Shown here: positions 43,069 through 54,852 of the stretch, piece by piece
Layout of the letters: every line of letters starts with the position of its first letter
Numbering within the stretch: position 1 is the stretch's first letter
Assembly: GCA_026119855.1 (NCBI GenBank)
Contig: JAOWBW010000569.1
Coordinates: 620,001-684,000 of the forward strand
DNA length: 64,000 bases
Source of the DNA: Campanula takesimana
Lineage: Eukaryota; Streptophyta; Magnoliopsida; Asterales; Campanulaceae
Direction of reading: 5' to 3'
Position numbers and translations under genes: made by a program
The notes under the pieces: model-generated
Told to the model about the DNA's origin: nothing
What the model saw: the letters and a program-made list of their open reading frames with translations, nothing else
Databases searched by the model: none

Positions 43069-43215
43069 ACGAAAATCTTCCCAGTGCAATCTTCTTGCGT
43101 CGTTTGCTTTTCCAATCTAATTCATTTCAAATCCTCATCTAGCTTTTCCGTCTTTCACGGTTCTAAAAGGGTACCCCGTATTTTCTGTTGATTCTTGACA
43201 TACAAAATCTTCACA

Positions 43216-44700
43216 ATGACTGGGAAAGAAGTCGGGAACCCAAATGCTAGCCCTTCGGGACAAGCGCCCCAGGGATCAGTCTTTGCCAGATTGGGAAATA
43301 AGACTCTTAGTGGCAACTCCTATACCCCCTCTCAAAGGGCAAGAAGAGAGGAAGATCTGAGAGATCGTATAGAAACCTCTAAAGCCCTCAAAACTCAAAA
43401 AACTCCCGTCACTCCCCTCACCCCTGATCAAATCCAAAAGAAAATCTAGATCCTGACAGACAGGCAGAATCTGGTAGCGGAAGGGCTACAGTTGAATCTA
43501 GCCCTGGAGGAGCTGTTTAATGCCGAGGCCAATGCTGGAAGCCCCCCTGAAAAATCAAAAACCCATGATCTGACAAGCTCTAAGAGCAGGGCCAGTAGGA
43601 TTATAGGAGGAAAAAGGCGGACAATCCTCGTGGACGATGACGAGGAGAGGGGAGAAGAAGAAGGGGAGAGTGAGGAGGGAGAATCACAGCCCAGAAAGAC
43701 TAGAGGTCAATCTAAAGGAAAGGCAGTTGTTAAAAATGATGATAAAATTACAGAAACAGTAAAAAGGGCTAAAACGGGGGACATAATGGATCAAAAGTTC
43801 CAAAGAATGATCGCGGAGCTATGGGAGTCCAAGCAAAACGTAACAAAGTGCGTTGGACCCATGGACGCTTTTGCATCATGGATCAATGATTCCCCAATCC
43901 AAAGAGGAAATGTGCCCACGCTAGACGCGTATGACGGCTCATCTAATTCAAAAATCCATGTTGGGCGATTTGAAGGGCAGATGGCTCTGTTCTCAACAGA
44001 TGAGGCCGTGAAGTGCAAGGCCCTCGCCTCCACCTTTAAAGGGAAGGCGTTGGGGTGGTTATTGGCCCACAAACCGCGCTCTATCTGCAGCTATGAGCAA
44101 TTGCGGACTTCATTCTTGAACTCGTTCGCGGGCGTTGGGGAGGCCGCAAGACCAAAATCGGACCTGTGTGGCGTCAAGCAATATCCCGGGGAGAACACGA
44201 AAGCATACATCACTCGGTTCCGAAAAATTACCGAGCAGATTGTGGATATAACAAAGAACGACATCGAACTATGCTTCCTAGAGGGATTAACATCCCACAC
44301 TTTGAGGCAGGAGTTTACTTGCCGAAAACCCGAGGGGACAGAAGAGATGTATAACAGGGCCATCGCTATGGCCGGAGTAGAACCCGCGTTCATGGCTGAC
44401 GCCCGCAGGAGCGTAAGGGAAAGAATCGAGCCCGCTCATGATCCCCGTCATCATTCAGGCTATACGGGAAATGGTGGCCGAGGTAGAGGCAGATCAAGGG
44501 CATGCCCAATTTTAAAAGAGGCGATGACAGTGCTTTCACCCCTTTGATCGCACCAAGAACTGAGATCTTGCTGGCAGAGGCCTTGCCTCCTCCACCTCCA
44601 CTGGAAAGGAAGCCTTACGAGGCGAACAAAAAGAAATAGTGTGGATACCATGAAAGCCACGGGTATACTACGGATGACTGTTTCCAGTTAAAGAAAATAA
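43216..44700 (+). pseudogene. gag of Tat-like element 2, broken
   Basis: ATG at 43216 (MTGKEVGNPNASPSGQ). A TAG at 43447 replaces Gln in KKI*ILTDRQN. The long frame 43492-44547 then holds an acidic Glu-rich part and the gag core (HVGRFEGQMALFSTDEAV, YITRFRKITEQIVDIT). A frameshift near 44500 ends it. The zinc-finger-like CGYHESHGYTTDDC follows another TAG (44638-44640) that replaces Trp. Confidence 0.88.
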
Positions 44701-44711
44701 TACAACAAAAG

Positions 44712-45905
44712 GTGGAGGCCGGGGAATTGAAGAAATGGATCACAGGGTCTAGCAGTAAAGGTGAAGCCCCACGGGGAAATGTTCAATACGTCAGAGACAA
44801 TGATGCAGACGGGGAAGGAGGTTATGACATCCAGTACATAGGAGAGGAAGCCCCGAGCAACACCCAGCTTTCAGCCCAGATCAGACGACTGGAAAAAGTA
44901 TTCTTGATACCCACTTACCCGCCCGAGCAGGAGGAAATGATCGGTTTCAAAAGGAGTGAATTGGCATCCACCCTTTTCCATTCAACACAACCATTAACGA
45001 TCAAAATGGCTATAGGAAGGGCGGACATTGGAAGAGTCCTCATTGATACCGGGGTTTCGCGGGATATATTGTACTTCCACTGCCTGGAAGAAATGGGAAT
45101 GTCCGAGGCGCACTTAACTCCGTACGCGGGTTTGTTAGAAGGGTTCACAAACCACACAGTCTATGCCAAGGGGACGATTGACTTCGAAGTAACCATCGGA
45201 GAAAGGCCGTTCGAAAAAACAACCCGCGTTACGTTTATGGTGATCGATCTGAAATCCCAATACAACGCGATACTGGGCGTAACCGCACAAGCTGCCCTTG
45301 GAATAGTGGCCTCGATCCCTCACCAAAAAATCAAGTCCAGTACCCCTGCGGGGATCGCGTGTATTGAGAATAAACCCGAGCTCTTCCTCAAAGTAATAGA
45401 GAGGAAGAGGAAGGAAAGCGCAGCAAAGCAAAGACTGGGAAGCCCGAGGGAGGAAAAAAATGCCAAAGCAAGTGAAAAGGAGGTCGCAGGCGCGGCCATG
45501 ATCGGGACGTTGTCTTTCCACTCTACAAGGGCAGAATTCAAGCAGAGCAGGAGAGCCCGCCGTATAGCCGCGGAAACCGAGCACATTAATATTGTAATTG
45601 ATTCGCTGCATGACCGAGAAGTTACAGACATTCGCCCCAATGATGCTTTGGAAGATGTGGTCATAAATCCGGCATACCCCGAGCAGACAATAAAAGTCGG
45701 GCTAGAGATCCCCACGGAGGAAAGGAAGGTGTTGATAGAATTGTTGAGAGGAAGCCTAGACGTGTTCGCCTGGACCGTAGAGGATATGGAGGGGATAAGC
45801 AGAGAGGTGATCGAGCACGAACTGAATATCGATCCCACATTCACCAGGGAAGGAAAGATATTTTTCCCCGGAGAAGAAGGCGGCGATCAAGGTCGAGGTG
45901 GATAA
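44712..45905 (+). pseudogene. protease region of Tat-like element 2
   Basis: A 397-codon frame with the aspartic protease site RVLIDTGVSRDILYF and MVIDLKSQYNAILG of the Tat/Athila protease, then a long linker leading to the reverse transcriptase (VFAWTVEDMEGISREV). A frameshift at about 45880-45900 separates it from the polymerase. Confidence 0.85.
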
Positions 45906-47454
45906 ATTGCTGAAAGCAAAGATCATAAGCCCGATCAAATACCCGATGTGGTTAGCCAACGTGGTAATGGTAACCAAGGCAAATGGGAAATGGAGGATGT
46001 GCGTAGACTTTACGGATCTAAATAAAGCCTGTCCCAAAGACTGTTATCCTCTCCCCCGGATCGACCAGTTGGTGGACTCTATCACCGGCCATAGGGTATT
46101 GAGCTTTATAGATGCATACTCGGGCTATCATCAAATCAAAATGAAGGAGGCTGATGTTCCGTCCTGCGCCTTTTACGGTGGGGGCAAAACTTACACTTTT
46201 AACAACATGCCGTTCGGCCTCAAGAATGCGGGCGGTACATATCAAAGAATGGTGGGAATCGTTTTCGACGATCAGTTGGGCCGAAACCTGGAAGCATACA
46301 TCGATGATATGGTTATCAAGACCAAGGAAACCTCTCATGACATTGATGTAGCAGAAACCTTCACCAGCCTCCGAAGAAACAATATGAAACTTAACCCATC
46401 CAAATGCGCCTTTGGAGTAAAGGCAGAAAAGTTTTTGGGTTTCATGGTGAACCAGAAAGGGATAGAGGCAAACCCGGAGAAGATCATGGCGTTGATAAAC
46501 ATGCAACCCCCCAGATGTGTTAAGGAATTACAGAAGCTGAATGGCCGCATCACGGCCCTAGGGAGGTTCATCGCCAAGTCAGCAGAAAAATGCCTACCTT
46601 TCTTTAAAACTTTGAAGGGAGGAAGAAAGGAAGGTTTTGAATGGAACGAGGACTGCCGGAATGCTTTTGAGCAAATAAAAGCCTACCTGGGAAAGCCCCC
46701 GCTGTTGAGCAGCCCCGTTTTGGGTGAAGAACTCTATGTTTTCCTGGCCGCAACAGATCACGCAGTGGCTGCGGTTTTGGTAAGGGAAGAGGGCGACCTT
46801 CAAAAGCTGGCTTTCGCCCTGCTTATAGCCGCTCGGAAGCTGCGGGCATACTTCATCGCCCACCCTATCACGGTCTATTCGGATACCCCGCTGAAGAAAG
46901 TGCTCCATAAGCCCGAATCCTCGGGGAGAATGCTATCATGGTCTATAGAGCTGACTGAGTTTCAGATTACTTACTCCCCTCGAAAGACCATCAAAGCACA
47001 AGCACTGGCGGACTTTGTGGCGGAAACCACGTTTGAAGCAAAGGAAAGCAAAGCGGACAAAATCCAGCCCGCTAAAACAAAGAAAAAGCGGGGCAAGAAG
47101 GCCATAGATGATGGAGAAAGACCAGAGAATTGTTGGTCGTTAAGTGTTGACGGATCCTCGGGAAAAACTGTTAGTGGCGCCGGAATTCTATTGATCGCCC
47201 CAGAAGGTCAAAGGTTTAAACGAGCCTTGAGGTTTAAGTTCGCGGTCTCCAACAACCAAGCCGAGTACGAGGCATTGATAGCGGGCTTGGAATTAGCCCG
47301 GGACATGAAGGTCTCTAATTTGATCGTGAAAAGCGACTCACAGCTAGTGGTAAATCAGGTCAAAGAGGAATATGAGACAAATCACCCGGTGCTGCTCAAA
47401 TACAAGGAACTTGCAGCAAACCTGTTAAAGGAATTCGAATACCACGAGCTAACC
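45898..47454 (+). pseudogene. reverse transcriptase and dual RNase H of element 2
   Basis: Reverse transcriptase motifs CVDFTDLNKACPKDCYPL, FIDAYSGYHQIKM, MPFGLKNAGGTYQRMVG and YIDDMVIKT. The Ty3-type RNase H region (AATDHAVAAVLVREEG) follows, with a 21-codon in-frame deletion relative to element 1 just after LQK. The archaeal-type RNase H comes next (LSVDGSSGKTVSGAGILL, NNQAEYEALIAGLELA, KSDSQLVVNQV). A TAA at 47455 in HELT*VNRAE replaces Gln. Confidence 0.9.
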
Positions 47455-47457
47455 TAA

Positions 47458-48844
47458 GTTAACCGGGCTGAAAATTCCGAGGCGGACTTGCTTTCGAGAA
47501 TCACAAACGAAGACATTGCAAAGCTTAGTGTGGACTGCTGGATAGAATTTACGGAGCGCCCGGCCATTGACAGGACAGAGATCCACCAAATAGGGGAGCC
47601 CGAGAAGGATTGGGTGGACGAAATTAAGGAATACATCGAAAAAGAAATCCTTCCCAACGATCCGGATCGAGCAAAAGTTTTGAGGAGACAGGCCGCTAGA
47701 TACACGGTCATTGACGACGTGCTTTATCGAAGGTCTTTTACCAAACCCCTGCTGAGGTGTGTGAAATCCGAGACCATTACCAACTTGTTATACGAAGTTC
47801 ATGAGGGCGTATGCGGAGGGCATCCCGGTGCCCGGACACTATCCGATAAAATCAGATTCCTCGGGTATTACTGGCCGACAATGAAAAAAGATGCAGAGGA
47901 ATATGTCCGCAAATGTGACCAATGCCAGAGGTTCGCCAACATACCAAGGCAGCCATCCACGGAGCAGAGTCTGATAGTCCCAACTTAGGCGTTTGATATG
48001 TGGGGGATTGATTTGATTGGGCCTTATCCCAAAGCGCCCGGGGGAGTACAAATGGTAGTGGTCGCAGTAGATTATTTCACAAAGTGGGTGGAGGCAAAGG
48101 CACTGACTAGCACTACTGAAGCAAGTATTATTAAGTTCGTCTACGACTATATATTCTGTCAGTTTGGTTTACCGCGGGCTATCGTCTCCGATCATGGACC
48201 CCAGTTTCAAAACAAGTTCACGGCGGAATGTAAGAGACTCAACGTAGAACATCGGCAGTCCTCCGTCGCAAGACCGCAGGGAAATGGACAGGCCGAGGCC
48301 GCAAATAAGTTGCTCATGACCCGCTTTACACAAAAATCTGAAAGGAAGGAGTGGTCGTTGGATGGAAGAGCTCAGTACCGCTCTATGGGTTGTCCGAACC
48401 ACAACAAGGAACTCAACGGGAGAAACTCCTTTTTCCTTGACATATGGATCAGAGGCGGTCGCGCCTGTAGAAGCAGCCCTACCCACCTACAGGGTCGCCC
48501 ATTTTGATGAAACAAGGAATGAGGAAGCCCGGAGAAAAGACTTAGACCTTCTCGAAGAAAAACGGTTGGAAGCACGAGCAAAGATGGTCAATTATAAACA
48601 GAAGGCCAAAGTTCATCATGACAAAAGGGTGAACAAGAGGTCATTTTCCGTGGGAGACTGGGTCTTGAGAAAAGTTGAAGTCACGGGGAGACAGCCCGGA
48701 TATAACAAGCTCTCGCCCAACTGGGAACGGCCTTATCAGATTGCCCGCGTAATCAAAGAAGGGACTTACAGACTCCTCACCAAAGAAGGGAAGGACTTAA
48801 AGAATGCTTGGCACAGCGACCACTTGAAGAAGTATTACCCTTAA
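47458..48844 (+). pseudogene. integrase of Tat-like element 2
   Basis: The zinc-binding part (VHEGVCGGHPGARTLSDKI, CDQCQRFANIP) runs to a TAG at 47986 that replaces Trp. The catalytic core (DLIGPYPKAPGG, DHGPQF, NGQAEAANK) runs to about 48350, where a frameshift occurs. The C-terminus (SPNWERPYQIARVIKEG, HSDHLKKY) ends with TAA at 48842-48844. Confidence 0.9.
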
Positions 48845-49060
48845 AGATTGTATTTCCCCCTGTTATTAGAAACCCGCCTATTTTCTATTTTATGCATTGT
48901 AATTTTGATGTACGGCTCTATGAGCGGAAAAAAGATGAAAGATCAATAATATTATGTTTGTCCCATCGAAATGAAAGATCATGGATAGACACCAAAAAGA
49001 AAAACATGTATTCGGCAAGATGTAACAAAGTGCCAAACCACTAAGGCCCCGCGCCTAAAA

Positions 49061-49361
49061 TACCGTTGCATGAATCCTCATGCACGATGCGCGGTCATAC
49101 GCCCTCGAGCTAGACCGTAAGCCCGTCAAGGGAAATACCGTTGCATGAATCCTCATGCACGATGTGCGGTCATACGCCCTCGAGCTAGACCGTAAGCCCG
49201 TCAAGGGAAATACCGTTGCATGAATCCTCATGCACGATGCGCGGTCATACGCCCTCGAGCTAGACTGTAAGTCCGTCAAGGGAATTACCGTCGCATGAAT
49301 CCTCATGCACGATGCGCGGTCATACGCCCTCGAGCTAGACCGTAAGCCCGTCGAGGGAAAT
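49061..49361. repeat. 75-bp tandem repeat, 4 copies, in element 2
   Basis: TACCGTTGCATGAATCC starts at 49061, 49136, 49211 and, slightly altered, 49286, an exact 75-bp step. Each unit contains GCATGAATCCTCATGC, an inverted repeat. It lies between pol and the antisense gene, as in element 1. Retand elements of Silene were named for a tandem repeat in such a position. Confidence 0.93.
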
Positions 49362-49691
49362 AATCATGAATACCGGACATAGAAAGTTCAAGGCACATTA
49401 ACAATGATCAGGCAAAAGGGGCCCCACAACAGCCTGGGGCCATAACCTTGAAAAACAAAGAAGAAATACCAAACAAGGTGATCAAGGAAAAACAATAGAT
49501 GCTTGGCAATTCCAAGGCAACCAACAAAAAGGGCAATAAAATACAACGAAAGTGAATGTCAGGGAGATATGAGGATCAAAATAAGAACAAATAGATACAT
49601 AACAAAATCAGATCAAAATGGAATCAAATGTTCAAGTTCATGAAATCAATGACTATTACAAAAGGTCTCAGGACGCAGCCCGGTCTGATCT

Positions 49692-52600
49692 TCAACTGGC
49701 CGGAGGCGGGTTGACTTTAACTTTTGGAACAGAATCAGAGGCATTATGGTCAGCTGCAGAACGAGCCAGAGCTTCAGAGGCTTCGACTAGAGCGGAGGCA
49801 AAAGTTGAAAAGGGGAGAACAATACCTTCGACGAAGGGGCCATTGGGGCCAAAGACCTTCTCCAGAGCTGCGGCCAGAGACAAGGCGGATTCATCACCTG
49901 TAAACCGCAAATCATCTATCATTTTGATCAAGGGTTGAACGGTTACAGGTGAAACCGGAGGCAGATCATTCCGAACCGACTCGGGCAAGGCTTCAAGCTG
50001 ATGATCGGCAAAGGGCACTAAGGAATGACCATTAAAGCATTCCGGATCCATGGCCACGATAGAACAAATGATAGTGATCTCTTGAGCAGTGTATTTCCCC
50101 GTGGCCACAAGATTCTGGGCAATAGTGTGCACCGCCTGCTCATATTGCTCATTGCCCGCGATAGATATTTTCTCGGAGTACTCTGAGGACTCTTTGAATT
50201 CAGCAACCGCCTTGCCCCTCTCCTCCTCCAAGACCTGCTCTCGTTCATTTTCATAGCGCATTTGGTCAAGAAGTTTACCGTCCAGCTCGTCCACTCTGTT
50301 GGACAGCTCCTCGGATTTCTTCCTCTCCTCTTCCAAAGACCTCAGGAGCTCAGCATTGCGAGCATCAACACTCGCCTTCTCAGCCTCAACCCACTCTTTG
50401 GCTTCTCGAGCAACTGCCAGATCATTGCTCAATTTAGATACCTCCTTGTCCGCGTTAACGACCTCCGCGTCTTTGCTCTTCAACTCCTTGCCAGCGCTCT
50501 CCACAGCCTTGGTCAACTTATGGATCTCCTCCCTCGCCGCCATCAGCTCAGTATTCCTCGCCGCGATCACGGCGGCATCAGCCTCATGTTGAGTCCGCAG
50601 ATAGATAACCTCGTTGGCAATCTGCAAATGACAAATGTGATTATACTACGGGGCGGAAAAAATCACGATATGTAAGCCAAGTCAAAGGCGAACCTCGGTC
50701 AAACACAGGCCCACGTTGCTCGCGGTGGCGATGGGATTCGAAGCAGCCAAAACCTTCTGTTGATAGTCAGGAAAATAGAGGCGATGCATCAGCCCGTCAC
50801 CAACATAAGCATTTGCGCTTCGACAACTATGGAGATCCACCCCATACACCTCTGGGGCCTTGGCTATCTTAAGCCCGAACTCCCGGGCGCGCTCTCTATC
50901 CTCAATTGACTCTACCAGATACAAATTGGAGTACAGGGTCCCTCTCGAAGGAGATAGAACCGTAAAGTCGCCGGAGGAAGAGCCAACCTTCTGATATTTA
51001 TCCCTCTGAGGGGACGTTGGATCCCCGATAGCAGATTGTTTCTTCGTAGGCTCGGGAGCAGATAGACCTATGGCAGGAGCCTGAGAAGAGTGGCCGGTTC
51101 CGATCACAGTTTTGCCGCGGCCAGCGTCTTGACGGGGATTCGGAGGCAGATTCCGGGTCAGTTGCGGCTGAGAAACCACCGCTCCGGACTTATCAACCTT
51201 GTCCGTAACAGGGATCTTGACCCCAGGAGCCTTCATCTTTTTCATAGCATCGGCTCCCCTTTGTTTTTCAAGAGCTGCGGCTTTCCTTGCCGCGATCTTA
51301 ATTTCTGCCGCAGACTTGGGAGGCATCGTGTCAGTTGGATCTGCGAACAAGAACAGCAGTCAGATAGATGAAACAAAGCAAAAAAGACAGGAAAAATAGT
51401 ATGAATGTGTATAATGAAAGAGACCGAGTAAACCAGGGTCTGGACACGTCTCCCCCGAATTACAAGCAGAGCAATCAGAAAGGAAAGCAAATGATTGATG
51501 AACTTTCCAATCAGGGTCTCGCAACAGAGGAGCCATGATAACCCTAGGATCAGGGCCAGAAACGCGCCTCGGGACCACCCCGGCGAAGGTCAGAAGCGCT
51601 TCATCGCTAATAATCGCTGAGACATCGTAAACTTGAGGAGTCTCCACCACGGACTGATCGTCCAAGGTAACCCTCTTCGTAAACCGAGCAAGATAAGCCT
51701 CCATCGCCGCGCTCAGATCTCGGCCTTCTTCCGGATCGGGAAAATTTTGGCGGGACATCGAAATCGGTGCTAGATTGTCAGGGCGAGGGAATGGCCAGCC
51801 TAAACGATTCTGGATAACGAAAGGATATCTTTGCCATTGATCGAACTTGTTAGTAGCAGCGGAAAAAATCTTCTCAGATCGCGGCTTGGTCTTTAAGCTC
51901 AAGCAGCCCGCAGTGACTTGATGGGTAAAATAAATATAGAGCGCGGACAAAGAGGGCTCGTACCCCAACACGCGGCTTACGACTATAAAGGACACTAGAT
52001 AACGAATGGCATTCGGGGTCAAGTCCATAGGGAGGCAATGGGTGAACTCAAGAAATTCACAAATAAACGGGTCCAAAGGAAGGCGCAGCCCGTTTTCGAA
52101 CTGAGCCGGGTAGAATATGCAGGCAAGGTTCTCGGCCCGGATCAAGGGAGGAGTCATTGATTTCTCGCCCATAAGAGACTCGTATTCAATAAGACCGTAG
52201 ACAAGATAGACTTTGGAGTCGACGCGGAACTGCGACAAATACTCATCACCAGCATCCTCCTCGCTCTCGTCCCTCAAACCCGCACCAGAGCTAGACGCAC
52301 CTGCCTGACTGGTCCTCCTGTTATCAGGGCCCTCAGGGAAGGAATATACGATCCTAACAGGAGAGCGAAGCAAGTTGACCTTGCGAGCAGTATCAGGGGC
52401 CAACCTCTCCAGTTGCCCGCGTGAGTCCGATTGAGTGTCTGAAGAACCATCTCCCACGACATCACGGGAAGGTTCATCCAATAAGAATTCATCACCATCA
52501 TCAGCCCGCTCTGAAGCATCCCCGCTGCTAGTTACCTCAATCACCCCAGCATCCACAGAAATGTCGCGGTCATGGCCTTGAACAGGCAATTCGTCATCCA

Positions 52601-53006
52601 GAGGGACATCCAACCAAGACTGAGCATTAGATCCGCTCGCAGACACGCGGTCTCCACCTAACCTCACCAACCTTCTAGCATTACCGGCCATATCTACATT
52701 ATCGGGGAATCGAGTTAAAACCGCTTTCACAAAAACCCCTAACTGTTCCTCGCCCCCTAGTACCCTCATTCTCCCCGAATCAAAATGGACTGAGGGACCT
52801 GTCTCCCACAGCAGGGGTAGGATCCAAGAGTCCCAATCATAGACTATCCCTATGGTCATGAAAGCATCCAAGGAAAGCCTTTTCCAGGCATTTATCAGGT
52901 ACCGGTAAATCCCTCCCGTTCGTCGACAGCAACCAAAAAGGTCCGGACGAAGCATTCTCCCCAGGTCCAATTCATCCATAACCACAGTCAGAGGTTTTTT
53001 CAACAA
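49692..53006 (-). CDS. antisense three-exon gene of Tat-like element (about 1049 aa)
   Basis: Three exons on the strand opposite to gag-pol: 53006-51434, 51340-50694 and 50621-49692. Intron 1 (93 bp) runs CCTG|GTTTAC to TTCGCAG|ATCC; intron 2 (72 bp) runs CGAG|GTTCGCC to TTTGCAG|ATTG. Exon 1 is 524 codons plus one base and exon 2 restores the frame (740 codons), so all three join without a stop. Residues about 280-405 (LPLDPFICEFLEFTHCL, YLVSFIVVSRVLGYEPSL, WQRYPFVIQNRLGWPFP) resemble the 'putative gypsy type transposon' domain (PF04195-like). Exon 3 is a long coiled coil (ARNTELMAAREEIHKLTKAV). Function unknown. It is intact although the sense genes are dead. Confidence 0.8.
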
Positions 53007-53633
53007 AACGTTATAAAATCAAAGATGGACCCAGGATTCCTAAGAAAGAGACAAGTCAACCGGTTAGAAATCGGAAACTCGGTGGTTAAAAGTTAAAAAC
53101 ATGGTTCGTGATGTTAAAAGTTTTGAAGACACGGCGTTTTAAGATTCTACCCCGATGAACGGTGGAAAGGACCAAAGGCGGAAAGTTAGCAATCAGAAAC
53201 CAGCGACGAAAATAAAAAGGGAAGCACTACCTGTTAATTGATCGAGTTAAGGAAATAGAAGAAGCAAATCAACGTCGTTATCAGCAATGTTTCTTCCGAG
53301 AGCAATAACCAAAGATTAAAAATGCCGAAGGTTTTTGAATAAGCCAATTAGGGTTATTTATACCCCCAGAATGGGTCGGGTTTTGTCCAAGATCCGGAAC
53401 GACCCGGCATACACCCGGAAAATGAAGAGGCGGGAATCAGCTTTTTTCGAATTCCAATGACGGTTCGCATTTAATGAGCGTGCTCCTTGTCCAAGATCCG
53501 GAACCACCATCGTGAGACTCCCGTCCCATGATATTCCGTGCCCGTATTTACTACAGTTCGCCCGGACCGAGCCATGGAAATATAACTCCTCGCGCCGCTC
53601 ATAAATAAGCTGACCCTCGGAGTTAGGGGCCAC
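53007..53633. other. leader of antisense gene and 3' end of element 2
   Basis: Non-coding. It holds the presumed antisense promoter and leader, and next to the 3' LTR the sense-strand purine tract (GGAGTTAGGGGCC, 53619-53631). Confidence 0.6.
53355..53362 (-). promoter_or_regulatory. candidate TATA box for antisense gene
   Basis: The minus strand reads GGGTATAAATAACCC, about 350 bases upstream of the antisense ATG and 270 bases inside the 3' LTR. It is a good match to a plant TATA box, but no start site can be seen from sequence alone. Confidence 0.5.
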
Positions 53634-54278
53634 TGATGAGACCGAGCATCACAGACCGGACCGGACCCGGTTCAAAGCCAGTATAAGCGAGTTCGACTAC
53701 ACCGAACCGGATAATCCCACAAGCGAGCAAGCCCGAGAACCCCGGGCTTCCTGATAACCATAACCAAGATAGCTCTGCCTCCCGCTATTCTAAGGCTCCC
53801 GTGTTGATCACTCAACCTCCTGCCCGGAGCCCGCAGTAGCCAGCTGTCACAAACGTACAACAGACGTTACCTGTTCGGACCTGACATACCATAACGGTTG
53901 GTGGTGGAACCATGATTCCCTGACAACACGCCACGTTCTCAGCCACTCCCCTGGCCGAACCAATGAGGACCTGCCGCGTGTCCATCCGGTACGAGGGCGG
54001 TTAGTACCTTAAACCTACCTCCTCCTTTCACTCATATAAATACTCCTATCCGCCCCCAAGGGCCAGGTACGTGCTCTATCCTATTCACACACACAAGGCC
54101 TTCATTGAGCTTTCTACTTAGGTTTTCCTCAGAGATCTTACTCTCACACCCGAGGGCCTAAGCCGGATTCCAACCCGGCCTTGGTCTTAACGGTGTTCTT
54201 GTCTGTGTTGTGATCAGGATCAAGAGACAGCTAAATTGGAGTTCATCTCCGTGACCCCAGATTCACAGGGCGTCATCA
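53634..54278 (+). mobile_element. 3' LTR of Tat-like element 2
   Basis: 645 bp, 11 differences from the 5' LTR by eye (about 1.7%), followed by CTAGT. Confidence 0.92.
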
Positions 54279-54529
54279 CTAGTGTGTGCATGTGTGTGTG
54301 TTGAATCTCCCAGACTGTTGTAATCCGTTGAAATTTTACTGTCCCTCTTTATGATTATTTTTATGTTCTTATGGTACCTTTGACATGAATATTTCATGGA
54401 GAATTTGCTGCGATTGTTTTTTGTCACATTTGTATTTAGGGAAGCGAGTCAGACAAGGATTTCGGGCATGTGCAATCTGACTGCATGGAAGTCCGAAATC
54501 CTTACTATAGGATGTAAATCATGTTACTA

Positions 54530-54785
54530 CTCCCTTCTTCCTAGAAAGATAGTCCCATTTGATTTTTGATTGTCAACACAAGTGAACTTTGACCAAATAT
54601 TAATGTCATATCTAATCATCCCATTGAACTTGAAATATTTGTTATTGTTAAATCATCAAGTGACTGTTTTAAATAAAAAATTTCAAAATATCATTGGAAT
54701 GATTAGATCGACATTAATGTTTGGTCAAAATTCACTTATCTTGACCATCAAAAGTCAAATGAGGCTATCTTCCCGAGACGGAGTG
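54530..54785. mobile_element. MITE of the GTCAACACAAGT family
   Basis: Inverted arms with GTCAACACAAGTGAACTTTG and ACTTATCTTGACCATC, and Stowaway-like ends CTCCCTTCTTCC and AGACGGAG. Related to 33797-34036. Confidence 0.7.
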
Positions 54786-54852
54786 AATATACTATTCTTG
54801 CACGCCGCTAAAATGTAACCCGTGTTATTAGAAGATGTAACTCAAGTTATTA

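Larger units (their letters stand above)
42405..54278 (+). mobile_element. Tat/Retand-like Ty3 LTR retrotransposon 2, full length
   Basis: Two 645-bp LTRs (42405-43049 and 53634-54278) with 11 substitutions by eye, target duplication CTAGT (42400-42404 and 54279-54283), tRNA-Glu-type primer site, and gag, protease, reverse transcriptase, two RNase H regions and integrase on the plus strand. A 75-bp tandem array follows and then a spliced gene on the opposite strand before the 3' LTR. Length is 11,874 bp. A long antisense ORF between pol and 3' LTR is known from Tat-lineage elements such as Retand and Grande. The sense genes carry at least four nonsense codons and three frameshifts. Confidence 0.93.

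Noticed and set aside
45135..45844. Long antisense frames over the protease region of element 2
   Set aside because: Shadows of the sense frame without splice-site support or homology, unlike the antisense gene at 49692-53006.
49061..49361. CRISPR-like array
   Set aside because: The whole 75-bp unit repeats with no unique spacers, in a plant retrotransposon.
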